Below are positions 45,833-54,628 of a stretch of 64,000 nt of DNA, in pieces. The notes beneath the pieces were generated by a model. That model saw nothing but the letters and a program-made list of their open reading frames with translations. It searched no databases and had not been told where the DNA came from. Position 1 is the stretch's first letter. Every line of letters starts with the position of its first letter. The translations under genes and the position numbers were made by a program. The DNA is from Sandaracinaceae bacterium (GTDB lineage Bacteria; Myxococcota_A; Polyangia; Polyangiales; Houyiibacteriaceae), in the NCBI GenBank assembly GCA_016706685.1, contig JADJJE010000025.1:74020-138019 (forward strand), written 5' to 3'.

Positions 45833-47008
45833 TCAGCGCGCGGGCGCGTCGCTCGAGAGCCACGACTCGATCACGAGGCCACGCGCCTTGTGGACCGCAG
45901 CCTGGAGGATCTGGAACGCGTGGACGACGAGCGAGACCACCGTCCAGAAGGCCACGAGGAGAATGCCCTCGAGCGGCCTGCCGACCAGCGTCGCCACCGT
46001 GAGGATGGCCAGGTTGGGGTTGCGCCGGGCGGTGATGAGCCGGAACCAGCTGTCCACCGGCCTCCAGATGTGGATCTCGATGCGGAACATGAGCATGAAC
46101 GCGATCTCGAGCACACGCTGGGCCACATAGCCCGCCATGATCGCCCAGATGGCGAGGGTGGCGTAGGGGTGCGACGCGAACGCCGCGCCGCAGCCGACCA
46201 TCCACGCCCAATACCAGAACGGCGGGTGAATCAGGTCGATGGAGTGGTCGTAGAAGTCGCCGAACTTGGACCAGTCCAGCGTGACCCGCGCGAGCTTGCC
46301 GTCCACCGAGTCCAGCACCGACATGCTCCAGGCGCACACGAGGCCGGCGCCGAAGTGCCCTTCGTGGAAGAGCCACGTGGCGAGGATGGTGAGGATCAGA
46401 CCCACGGTGGTCACGTGGTTGGGGCGCATGCCCACGGCCGCGGCCACCCGCGTGAGCCAGAGGACGGCGCGCGGGATGACGTGCTTCGTGACGAAGTCGG
46501 TGACGCCCTTGTACGAGCCGGCGAACACCTGCTCTTCGATCTGCACGCGCTGCTCGTCCGAGATGAGCAGCACGTAGGGCGTGGCCCGCTTGCGGAGCTG
46601 GTTGTTGAACGAGAGGTCCTTCGGGTGGACCACGCGCAGGGACGCCGCGAGCGCGGGCGGGAGGGATCCGGCCACGATGGCGGAGACGGCTGCCGCCTGA
46701 TTGGCCACGGCGACGTGGAACGCCATGGGGCGACCGTCCTCGAGGCACAGCACGGTGCCGGGGTTGGCCATGAGGTTCACCACCAACGTGGCCTCGAACA
46801 CGTGGTCGCCGCGGATCACGATCACGGAGTCCGCATCCCCATCGAGCGCGGCGGTTTCGCTCGCATCGATCAGGGTCGCGGGGATGCCCTTCGTGCCGAA
46901 CAGTCGGCGGAGCCGCTCGTCGCCGGTGAGACCCCAGATGGGAGTCACCGCAGATCCGACGATCAGGGCCCGCGTTCTCGTTGGTGCCGAAGGTTCCTGC
47001 TCAGCCAT
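45833..47008 (-). CDS. CDP-alcohol phosphatidyltransferase with N-terminal nucleotidyltransferase-like domain
   Basis: The product is 391 residues. Residues 1-175 look like a degenerate nucleotidyltransferase domain (ALIVGSAVTPIWGLTGDERL, VIRGDHVFEATLVVNL) lacking the usual G-rich signature. The C-terminal part is a polytopic CDP-OH_P_transf domain with its signature SVDGKLARVTLDWSKFGDFY and a second Asp downstream (D-G-x2-A-R-x8-G-x3-D-x3-D). Such fusions occur in archaeal-type di-myo-inositol phosphate and phosphoinositide synthesis. It most likely joins a CDP-activated alcohol to a phospho-acceptor in the inner membrane. Confidence 0.85.
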   Translation of the reverse strand: MAEQEPSAPTRTRALIVGSAVTPIWGLTGDERLRRLFGTKGIPATLIDASETAALDGDADSVIVIRGDHVFEATLVVNLMANPGTVLCLEDGRPMAFHVAVANQAAAVSAIVAGSLPPALAASLRVVHPKDLSFNNQLRKRATPYVLLISDEQRVQIEEQVFAGSYKGVTDFVTKHVIPRAVLWLTRVAAAVGMRPNHVTTVGLILTILATWLFHEGHFGAGLVCAWSMSVLDSVDGKLARVTLDWSKFGDFYDHSIDLIHPPFWYWAWMVGCGAAFASHPYATLAIWAIMAGYVAQRVLEIAFMLMFRIEIHIWRPVDSWFRLITARRNPNLAILTVATLVGRPLEGILLVAFWTVVSLVVHAFQILQAAVHKARGLVIESWLSSDAPAR

Positions 47009-47056
47009 GCGCCCCGGTGTAGCAGAGCTTTCAGGCCAGGCACACGCGGCGGGGGC

Positions 47057-48085
47057 TCACTTCGAGGGCGGCGCTTCGGCCGGCCAGAAGACCAGCAGCA
47101 AGTACCCAAACCCCGCCATCACATAGTTGCGGATGCGCCGCAGGATTCCGACCGTCACGCCCACGGACAGCCCGAGCCCGATGGCCTCGAAGACCACGGC
47201 GTGACCGCCTTCGAACGCGCCCAAGCCACCCGGGATGAACACGAAGCTGGTGCTGGCCAGCATGCCGGCCGCAGCCGCGAAGAACGCAGCCTGCAGGGTG
47301 ATGTGCTTGCCGAGGAGGAACACGATCAACCACACATCGACCGCACGCACGCAGCGGCCGAGGGTGTGCAGGGTGTAGGACATGAAGAAGCGCGCCTTGT
47401 GCAGCCGCCAGAAGTCGGAGAGCAGCGCGTCCACGCGCGCGATCTTGGCCATCGTGTTCTCGGACAACTTGATGCGGAGGAGCCGCACGAGGCGACTCGC
47501 CTGGACCACGAAGTCGCCCTTGGCCTGGCGCCACACCGCGAAGGACAGCACGCTGACCCACGGTGTGAGCAGGGCGAGGCTGGTCACCACGACGGCGGGG
47601 CGGTCTGCGAGGACCCACACGCCGAAGACCGTGCCGACCGTCATGAAGGTCATGCTGCCCAGGAAGAAGATGGTCTTGTCGAGCAGCACCAGCCCCGTGC
47701 TCTCCGTCCCGCCGAGGTGACGCTTCAGGAGCATGGCCTTCACCGGCTCACCGGCCACGTTGCCGAAGAGCGACAGCATGTTGACCGACTCCCCGGCAGA
47801 CCGGATGAGGAAGAGCTTGCCCCAGCCGACGCGACGCTCGGGCGTCATCAGCACCCACGTTCCCGTGGTCTCGATGATGCGCCACGTGAAGGTGACCAGC
47901 AGCAGGTAGCCGAAGCCGAAGCCCACCTGCCCGATGTTGTCTGCGACCTGCTTGGGTCCCGCCGCCCAGAGGAAGCCGCTGAGCATGAGCACGCCGAGCG
48001 CCGCCAGCGCGATGCGCACCCAGCGCCGCTTCGGTCCGGGCTTCGCATCGGGACCCGCGGTCGTCTCGAGCGCGCTGTTCGTCAT
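47057..48085 (-). CDS. Lysylphosphatidylglycerol synthase-type flippase-like membrane protein
   Basis: The product is 342 residues from the ATG at 48085. It has about eight hydrophobic helices with the UPF0104/LPG_synthase_TM pattern (AGESVNMLSLFGNVAGEPVKA, FIPGGLGAFEGGHAVVFEA). Proteins of this family (MprF transmembrane part, HpnL) move lipids across membranes. It is co-directional and 48 bp upstream of the CDP-alcohol phosphotransferase gene, so it may export the lipid or head-group product of this cluster. Confidence 0.82.
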   Translation of the reverse strand: MTNSALETTAGPDAKPGPKRRWVRIALAALGVLMLSGFLWAAGPKQVADNIGQVGFGFGYLLLVTFTWRIIETTGTWVLMTPERRVGWGKLFLIRSAGESVNMLSLFGNVAGEPVKAMLLKRHLGGTESTGLVLLDKTIFFLGSMTFMTVGTVFGVWVLADRPAVVVTSLALLTPWVSVLSFAVWRQAKGDFVVQASRLVRLLRIKLSENTMAKIARVDALLSDFWRLHKARFFMSYTLHTLGRCVRAVDVWLIVFLLGKHITLQAAFFAAAAGMLASTSFVFIPGGLGAFEGGHAVVFEAIGLGLSVGVTVGILRRIRNYVMAGFGYLLLVFWPAEAPPSK

Positions 48086-48143
48086 GGCGCGCAACGCTAG
48101 CAGCAAGGTTCGAGGGGCGCACGCTCGCGCCCCCGCGCAGCGC

Positions 48144-48761
48144 TCAGCCCACGATGCCGTCGAACATCAGCCGCATGCCGGCGTCCACCCATTGCCGGCG
48201 CTGGGCGGGCTCCGTGCGGCCCAGCGCGCGGCGTGCCCCCTCGAACATGAGCGCCACCAGCGCCTCCGAGGTGGGCCCCACGTCCAGGTCTTGGCGCAAG
48301 AAGCCCTTGCTGCGGCCGTTGTTCAGGAAGCGCGCCACGAAGAGCGCGAAGGCGTCCATGGCGCGGCTCAGGCGCGCGGCGTCCACCACGAAGCCCTGCA
48401 TCTGGAAGAAGCGCACCAGGTCGGGGTCGCTCTCGCCGAGGTCGATCATGCCCGTGAGGATGCGCGCCGTCTGCGCGCGGTAGGCCTCGAGGGTGTTGCT
48501 GCTCTCGGGGTCTTCCCGGAGGCCCACCGCGGCGAAGCGGAGGATGACGTGGTCGAGGACGGCCACGGCGATGTCGTGCTTGTTCTTGTAGTACCGGTAG
48601 AAGGTGCCGTGCCCCATGCCCAGCACGCCTGCGATGTCCGCGATGCCGGCGTCGTGGTAGCCCTTCTCGGCGAACACGCGCAGGGCCGCGGCGAGGATCT
48701 CGTCACGGCGCTCGGTCTTGCGGGCCTCGGCGCTGCTCATGGCCGGGAGGCTTACATCCAT
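48144..48761 (-). CDS. TetR-family transcriptional regulator
   Basis: The product is 205 residues from ATG 48761, which shares its A with the TGA stop of the monooxygenase gene. HTH: RRDEILAAALRVFAEKGYHD followed by GIADIAGVLGMGHGTFYRYY. The C-terminal ligand-binding domain is helical. As the last gene of the operon with the BVMO-SDR fusion, it most likely binds the two identical palindromes at 51164-51212 and represses its own operon until the substrate or product appears. Confidence 0.88.
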   Translation of the reverse strand: MDVSLPAMSSAEARKTERRDEILAAALRVFAEKGYHDAGIADIAGVLGMGHGTFYRYYKNKHDIAVAVLDHVILRFAAVGLREDPESSNTLEAYRAQTARILTGMIDLGESDPDLVRFFQMQGFVVDAARLSRAMDAFALFVARFLNNGRSKGFLRQDLDVGPTSEALVALMFEGARRALGRTEPAQRRQWVDAGMRLMFDGIVG

Positions 48762-51148
48762 CACGCCGTGAATCCAGCGGACACGGTGGCCGCGGTGTCT
48801 CGCTCCTCGCGCCCCTGCGCGCGGATGTCGCCTTCGTAGCGGGCACGTGCCTGCGCCTGCACGCTGGTGAGCACGCGCTCTTGGCGCACCAGCCGCCGGA
48901 ACGCCTGCACGGGCCAGGCGGGCAGGGCGCTCTCGATGACGGGGATGGCCCGCAGGAAGCCGGGCACCGACACCTCCGCCGGCCGCGTGCGGCAGCTACG
49001 CACGATGGCGCGCGCCACGTCTTCGGGCTGGCTGGGGAACAGGCCCGCCACCGGGATGCCGTCGATGAGCCGCGTGCGCACCGCGCTGGGCATCACCGTG
49101 GTGAGCGTGACGCCCGTGCCGCGCAGCTCCTCGCGCACGGCGGCGCTCAGCCCCACCAGCGCGTGCTTGCTGCCCACGTAGGTGGCCAGGCCCGGGATGC
49201 CCAGCTTGCCCGCCAGCGACGCCACGTTGACCACGTGTCCGCGGCCTCGGCCGATCATGTGCGGCACGGCCACCTTCATGCCCAGCGCCGGGCCACGCAC
49301 GTTGATGGCGTGGGTGGCGCGCTCCACCGTGTCCGGCTCGTCCAGGAAGCGGCCCGTGGGCATGACGCCCGCGTTGTTCACGAGCACGTCGAGAGGGCCC
49401 ACCTGCGTCTCCACGGCTTCGATGAAGCGCTCCCACGAGGCGCGCTCGGTCACGTCCAACGGGAAGGCGTGCGCGTCGGCGCCCAGCTCACGCGCGGCCT
49501 CTTGCGCCGCGCTGAAGTCCACGTCGCCCACGCACACCCGCGCGCCCTCGTCCAAGAAGGCCTTCGCGGTGGCAAGGCCGATGCCGCGCGCCCCGCCCGT
49601 GATGGCCACCACCGCGCCTCGCAGCGCGAGGGTGGGCGCGGGCCCGCGACGCGCGCTGGGCGCTGTGCTGCGTGCCTGGCCTCGCAGCGTGTAGTGCTCG
49701 CTGTCGAAGCGCCGCAGGCGGAAGCGGAGGTCCAGCGTGGTCCACGGGTAGATGGAGCTGTTCCGGCCGTTGCTGTCCAAGTAGTAGCTGCTGCAGCCCC
49801 CCGCGTTCCACACGGTGCCCGCGAGGGCGGCCTGCACGTCGCGGTTGTAGTCGTCCTCCACGTCCTTGCGCACCTCGAAGCTCTGCAGCGCGCGTTGGTC
49901 CAGCAGCTCGAGCCCATCGGCGATGTACTTGGCCTGCGCCTCGATGAGCACCATGGCCGACGAGTGCCCGTTGCCCAGGTTGGGCCCAATCATGAAGAAC
50001 AGGTTCGGGAAGCCGTGCAGGGTGGTCCCGAGGTACGCGCGCGGGCTGCCAGCCCAGGCGTCGCGCAGGCACGTGCCGTCGCGCCCGAAGATGAGCTCCG
50101 CCGAGGGCGTGTCCGTCACGCGAAAGCCGGTGGCAAAGATGATCACGTCGGCCGGCCGCTCCACCCCGTCGGCGCCCACGACACCACGCTTGGTCACGCG
50201 CTCGAGGGCGCTGTGTAGCAGGGTGGCGTTCTCTCTGGTGAGCGCCCGGTAGTAGGTGTTGGACAGCAGAAGGCGCTTGCAGCCCAGGCTGAAGGTGGGC
50301 GTGAGCTTCGCGCGCAGCTCCGGGTCGCGCACCTGGCGCCTCAGGTGGCGGAGGCCCACGCGCGAGATCTGGTCCATGACCTTAGGCTTGCGCTGGGCCA
50401 GTTGCAGCAGCTCGAGCGCGCCGTAAATGGTCTCGCGGTAGGCCTTCTGGAAGCCCGGCAGGTGGCGGAACGCGGCCTTCTCCACGGGCGGGATGGCGTG
50501 GTCGGGCTTGGGCAGCACCCACGGTGCCGTGCGCTGGAAGAGGATGAGCTCGGCCACCTCGGGCTGGATCTCGGGCACCATCTGGATGGCGGACGACCCG
50601 GTGCCCACCACGGCCACGCGCTTGCCGCGCAGGGAGATGTCGTGGCGGTACTGCGCCGTGTGGAAGATGTCGCCCGTGAAGCGCTCGATGCCCGGGATGT
50701 TGGGAGTCTTCGGCACGTGCAGCGGGCCGGCGGCCGTCACCGCCACCTGCGCGCGGTAGGTCCCCGCGTTGGTGCGCACCAGCCAGCGCTGGCTGTCCTC
50801 GCAGAAGCGGGCTTCTTCCACCTCGGCGTTCAGCCGCACGAAGGCCATCACGCCGTGCTCTTCCGCCACGCGCAGCAGGTACGCCTGAATCTCCGCTTGC
50901 TGCGCGAACACGCGGTCCCAGTCCGGGTTGGGCGCATAGGAGAAGGAGTACAGCTGCGAGGGCACGTCACACGCGCAGCCCGGGTAGGTGTTCTCGCGCC
51001 AGGTGCCGCCCAGTTGGCTGGCCTTCTCTAGGATGACGAAGTCGCGCTGCCCGCGGCGCAGCAGCTCGATGGCCACCCCCAGGCCGGAGAAGCCCCCGCC
51101 GATGATGACCACGCGGTGGTCGAGGACAGATGTGGACGCTTGCTGCAT
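48761..51148 (-). CDS. Baeyer-Villiger-type flavin monooxygenase fused to a short-chain dehydrogenase
   Basis: The product is 795 residues from ATG 51148, the codon just before the FAD Rossmann motif VVIIGGGFSGLGVAIELLRR. Upstream in-frame codons pass through the operator sites and are rejected. The monooxygenase domain (1-500) contains GTWRENTYPGCACDVPSQLY, NADPH Rossmann VAVVGTGSSAIQ and VIFATGFRVTDTP. Residues 525-760 are an SDR with VAITGGARGIGLATAKAF, NNAGV, and Ser/Tyr/Lys in VNVASLAGKLGIPGLATYVGSK. Fused enzymes can oxidise an alcohol to a ketone and insert oxygen to give an ester or lactone. Long-chain ketones or steroids are plausible substrates. Confidence 0.88.
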   Translation of the reverse strand: MQQASTSVLDHRVVIIGGGFSGLGVAIELLRRGQRDFVILEKASQLGGTWRENTYPGCACDVPSQLYSFSYAPNPDWDRVFAQQAEIQAYLLRVAEEHGVMAFVRLNAEVEEARFCEDSQRWLVRTNAGTYRAQVAVTAAGPLHVPKTPNIPGIERFTGDIFHTAQYRHDISLRGKRVAVVGTGSSAIQMVPEIQPEVAELILFQRTAPWVLPKPDHAIPPVEKAAFRHLPGFQKAYRETIYGALELLQLAQRKPKVMDQISRVGLRHLRRQVRDPELRAKLTPTFSLGCKRLLLSNTYYRALTRENATLLHSALERVTKRGVVGADGVERPADVIIFATGFRVTDTPSAELIFGRDGTCLRDAWAGSPRAYLGTTLHGFPNLFFMIGPNLGNGHSSAMVLIEAQAKYIADGLELLDQRALQSFEVRKDVEDDYNRDVQAALAGTVWNAGGCSSYYLDSNGRNSSIYPWTTLDLRFRLRRFDSEHYTLRGQARSTAPSARRGPAPTLALRGAVVAITGGARGIGLATAKAFLDEGARVCVGDVDFSAAQEAARELGADAHAFPLDVTERASWERFIEAVETQVGPLDVLVNNAGVMPTGRFLDEPDTVERATHAINVRGPALGMKVAVPHMIGRGRGHVVNVASLAGKLGIPGLATYVGSKHALVGLSAAVREELRGTGVTLTTVMPSAVRTRLIDGIPVAGLFPSQPEDVARAIVRSCRTRPAEVSVPGFLRAIPVIESALPAWPVQAFRRLVRQERVLTSVQAQARARYEGDIRAQGREERDTAATVSAGFTA

Positions 51149-51163
51149 GGGCGCTCCTGGTGC

Positions 51164-51212
51164 GAATGACACGTCATTCCGTTGTCGGAGGTAGATGAAT
51201 GACACGTCATTC
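51164..51212. promoter_or_regulatory. Two tandem TetR-type operators
   Basis: GAATGACACGTCATTC occurs at 51164-51179 and, identically, at 51197-51212, centre-to-centre 33 bp (about three helical turns). Each has 7-bp inverted arms around a 2-bp centre. They lie 16 and 49 bp upstream of the BVMO-SDR start, overlapping the probable promoter. Confidence 0.7.
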
Positions 51213-51240
51213 CGGTTCGTGTCAAGGGGGTGAACGGCCA

Positions 51241-51365
51241 GGCCTTCGAGGCCTATTGGGCACCCCACTCTTCAAGCTGAAGATTCCACACACCTCGCAG
51301 CCGATTCGCCATGCTGCAAGCCACTGTGGGCACCCCAGACTGAAGTCTTTCAAGCCGGGGTGCCA
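51241..51365. repeat. Small repeat cluster between manA and the BVMO operon
   Basis: TGGGCACCCCA occurs at 51257-51267 and 51327-51337, and an inverted partial copy (GGGGTGCCA) at 51357-51365. Each is near CTTCAAG/CTGAAG-type short palindromes. GGCCTTCGAGGCC (51241-51253) can form a hairpin and might help terminate manA transcription. No gene is visible in 51213-51387. Confidence 0.4.
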
Positions 51366-51387
51366 ATGTCGCTTGAAACAGCCCGAT

Positions 51388-52392
51388 TCATGCTGGCCGG
51401 GCGGTCATCACCAGCGCATGCGCGCCAGAAAGCGTGACTGGCAGCCCGGCAGCTCCCTCGGGCAGGGCCGCTGTCTCGCCGCGGTGGACCACCTCGCCGT
51501 TGGCGAACTGCACGCTGCCCTCGAGGACGGTCAGGCCCATGGCCACATGGGACCAGGCGGGGAGGGTGCAGGAGCCGGTACCCTCGAGGCGTGCCACCTG
51601 GAGCTCCGCCGAGGAGGGATGCTCCGCGAGCACCGTGACGACCGGAAGTCCCGTGAGGACGGGAACTCCTGCTCGGCGGCGGATGGTATCAATGAAGGAA
51701 TAGCGCGTGACGCGCGCCCAGTCGGTGACTGCAATGGCGTGGTCTATGTGGAGTTCGCGGGCCTTCCCATCTTCGGAGGGAACGCCCGCAGCATCGTAGC
51801 GTCGGCCCCAGTCCCAATATCGATACGTCACCCCAGAAGAGCCCGCGATCACGCGCTGCGGCTCCACCAGCGTGACTCCGGCCCCGATGGCGTGTGGGGT
51901 GCCCGCCTCGATGAGGAAGAAGTCACCGGGCTCGACTGGGGCGAAATGCATCAACTGAGATACGTCCGCGTTCGCGTCCAGCGCAGCCCGCACCTCGGTG
52001 GCGCCCACGCCCTCACGGAAGCCCAGAAACAGGCCGGCCCCTGGGTCGCGCTCCACCACGTACCAGGCCTCGGGCTTGCCGCACTCGCCGGGCCGCAGCC
52101 CCACGTAGTCGTCGGACGGGTGGATCTGGACCGACAGGGGCTGCGCGGCATCCAGCAGCTTCACCAGCAGCGCGCAGTCCATCTGCTCCGAGAGCAGGGC
52201 ATCACCAACCCGGCTTGGGAACTGCGGGTCCAGCGACAGCACCCAGGCTTCGCCCACGCGCTCTCCCGCGGGCAGCCCCAACTCTTTGCCATAGAGCTCC
52301 GCGATGCGAGTCCCGCCCCATGGTGTGCGGCTCTGGGGAGTGAACTGGGGCCGCAGCCGCAGGGGACCTTGCCAGTTTTTTGGTGGGGTCAT
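51388..52392 (-). CDS. manA: Class I mannose-6-phosphate isomerase
   Basis: The product is 334 residues. N-terminal TPWGGTRIAELYGK, then zinc ligands in PLSVQIHPSDDYV (Gln and His) and GKPEAWYVVE (Glu), with a later His in EAGTPHAIGAGV, give the cupin active site of type I phosphomannose isomerases. It interconverts mannose 6-phosphate and fructose 6-phosphate in the cytoplasm, feeding GDP-mannose and surface polysaccharides. It is divergent from the small gene at 52443, with no operon partners. Confidence 0.93.
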   Translation of the reverse strand: MTPPKNWQGPLRLRPQFTPQSRTPWGGTRIAELYGKELGLPAGERVGEAWVLSLDPQFPSRVGDALLSEQMDCALLVKLLDAAQPLSVQIHPSDDYVGLRPGECGKPEAWYVVERDPGAGLFLGFREGVGATEVRAALDANADVSQLMHFAPVEPGDFFLIEAGTPHAIGAGVTLVEPQRVIAGSSGVTYRYWDWGRRYDAAGVPSEDGKARELHIDHAIAVTDWARVTRYSFIDTIRRRAGVPVLTGLPVVTVLAEHPSSAELQVARLEGTGSCTLPAWSHVAMGLTVLEGSVQFANGEVVHRGETAALPEGAAGLPVTLSGAHALVMTARPA

Positions 52393-52442
52393 GGATCACA
52401 TGTAGGTTCGAGGCGAGATCGTCCCAACCCAGGAGTCCCATC

Positions 52443-52760
52443 ATGCGCTACATCGGTCGTGAACGCCGCATCCACCACGTGTTCGTCACCCGCAACACCG
52501 AGTACCACGTCCGCCGCAACGAGTGCGTCGCCGTCCGCGACTCGCGCACCGGCGAATGGATGCAGGGTCACCTCGCGCTTCGTAGCCGCGTGTCGGGCGG
52601 GCTCACCTTCCTCTCCGCCGGCGGCGTGCGCGCCAGCGACGGCGTGCCGAGCGTGGGCGAGTCGCTCTTCTTCGTGGCCAGCGGCCGCGACCTGGTGACC
52701 AGCCCCATCGTGCGCATCGAGCGCCCTGTCCGCGAGATCGTCGAGCAGTACGAGGACTGA
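52443..52760 (+). CDS. Conserved hypothetical protein (105 aa)
   Basis: The product is 105 residues from ATG 52443. It is basic at the N-terminus (MRYIGRERRIHHVFVTRN) and then shows alternating beta-strand-like segments (ECVAVRDSRTGEWM, GHLALRSRVSGG, SLFFVASGRDLVTSPIV). It resembles a small beta-barrel or PilZ-like fold, but I cannot assign a family. It lies 28 bp upstream of the Nudix gene in the same direction. Confidence 0.6.
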   Translation: MRYIGRERRIHHVFVTRNTEYHVRRNECVAVRDSRTGEWMQGHLALRSRVSGGLTFLSAGGVRASDGVPSVGESLFFVASGRDLVTSPIVRIERPVREIVEQYED

Positions 52761-52788
52761 CAGAGTCCCTCTGACCTCGCGGCGCGTC

Positions 52789-53223
<435 letters not shown>

Positions 53224-53227
53224 CCCG

Positions 53228-54025
53228 TTGAGCGGGGCCCCCGAGGTCTGCCCAGTCTGTGGCACGCGCATCCCCCCAGGGGCCACGCGCTGTCCCGGCT
53301 GCGCGCGCGTCTTCGGCGAGGACAACCGCTGCCCCCACTGCCATGCGGTGGCGGGCGTGCGTGCGCGCGGTGGTGGCTACGTGTGCGTGGCCTGCAACAA
53401 GCCGCGCGAGGTGAAGCCCGGCACGTCCATCCTGGGCGGCGGTGGTGGCGAGCCGTTCGCGGGCAGCCTCGAGCCGGCCACGGGGGCTCAGATCGAGTCG
53501 GCCGCTGGGCGCTCGGCGGGCTTCGCCCTCAAGGCGTTCGGCATGTTCTCCATCGCGGCCGGTGTGCTGGGGGCCGGCGCCATGCTGGCCATTTTCCCGT
53601 TCGGTGCCGCTGCGCTCGTGGCGGCGATGGCCTTCGGAGTCACGGGCGGGGGCGTGGGCGTGGTGTCCATGCTTGCCGGAAGCAAGGCCCGCACGGCGGC
53701 CATAGCCCGCGCTCGCCGCCAGGGTGAGCTTCTGGTGCTCAAGCTCGCCGAGCAGCGCGGGGGCGTGCTCACCGTGACCGACGTGGCCACCGAGCTGCGC
53801 ATCGCCAGCGCCGACGCGGATGCGTTGCTCACCCACATGGCGGCCGATGGCTCGCGCGTGGGGGTGGAGATCAGCCGCGATGGCGTGGTGCTCTTCCGCT
53901 TCCTCGAGCTGCAGTCGCGCGGGCCCAAGGTGCGCGTGGCGCCGGAAGACGAGCTGGCGGCCCGCTTCGAAGAGCTGGAGGCGGCCGAAGCCCAGAAGGC
54001 CAAGCCCGCCGAGCGCGAGCTCTGA
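53228..54025 (+). CDS. Zinc-ribbon membrane protein with C-terminal winged-helix-like region
   Basis: The product is about 265 residues. The most plausible start is TTG 53228, 4 bp after the Nudix stop. Three CxxC-type pairs (CPVCG, CPGCA, CPHCH/CVAC) form zinc ribbons in residues 8-58. Two adjacent hydrophobic helices (100-145) follow, then a segment GVLTVTDVATELRIASADADA that looks like a winged helix. The protein resembles a membrane-bound regulator, but no family is assigned. Confidence 0.65.
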   Translation: MSGAPEVCPVCGTRIPPGATRCPGCARVFGEDNRCPHCHAVAGVRARGGGYVCVACNKPREVKPGTSILGGGGGEPFAGSLEPATGAQIESAAGRSAGFALKAFGMFSIAAGVLGAGAMLAIFPFGAAALVAAMAFGVTGGGVGVVSMLAGSKARTAAIARARRQGELLVLKLAEQRGGVLTVTDVATELRIASADADALLTHMAADGSRVGVEISRDGVVLFRFLELQSRGPKVRVAPEDELAARFEELEAAEAQKAKPAEREL

Positions 54026-54106
54026 CGCTGGGGCAAAGTGACCCACCTGACAGACATCCATGGATGGGGCTTCCATGCGATGTGCTCGGCGTGCTAGCAC
54101 CGTGGC

Positions 54107-54574
54107 ATGGCAGCAGCAGCGACAGCGGAGTCCGCGCTCCGCATCCGGGCCGCGACCAAGGCGGACTTCGATCAAATCGTCGCCGTGCTGGACCGCTGGT
54201 GGGGAGGGCCGTCGCCGGAGCGTGCGCACCCGCTCTTCTTCCACGAGTTCGGTGAGACCGCGCTGGTGGCCGAGGAGGGCGACCAGCTGGTGGGCTTCCT
54301 GCTGGGCCTGCACACCACGGGCGCGTCGCCCACCGCGTACATCCACCTGGTGGGCATCCACCCCGACCACCGCCGCCGCGGCGTGGGACACGACCTCTAC
54401 GGCACCTTTTGCGAGCGCGCACGTGCGGCTGGCGTCCCGCGGGCCAAGGCCATCGCCGCCGTGGGCCACGACGGCCCCATCCGGTTTCACCAGGCGCTCG
54501 GCTTCCAGGGCACCGAGGACCCCAATTACGCCGGCCGCGGGCGGGCACGCATGGTGTTCCTGAAGGACCTTTGA
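54107..54574 (+). CDS. GNAT-family N-acetyltransferase
   Basis: The product is 155 residues from ATG 54107. The acetyl-CoA-binding motif A reads IHLVGIHPDHRRRGVGHDLY, with the Q/RxxGxG/A pattern at RRRGVG, and motif B is GPIRFHQALGFQ. It transfers an acetyl group from acetyl-CoA to an amine of an unknown substrate. It has its own promoter region of 81 bp after the zinc-ribbon gene. Confidence 0.9.
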   Translation: MAAAATAESALRIRAATKADFDQIVAVLDRWWGGPSPERAHPLFFHEFGETALVAEEGDQLVGFLLGLHTTGASPTAYIHLVGIHPDHRRRGVGHDLYGTFCERARAAGVPRAKAIAAVGHDGPIRFHQALGFQGTEDPNYAGRGRARMVFLKDL

Positions 54575-54628
54575 CGCGGTGCGCAAACTGCCGCTAGACT
54601 CGCGCCTCCACTTACTCGAGCACAGCAC

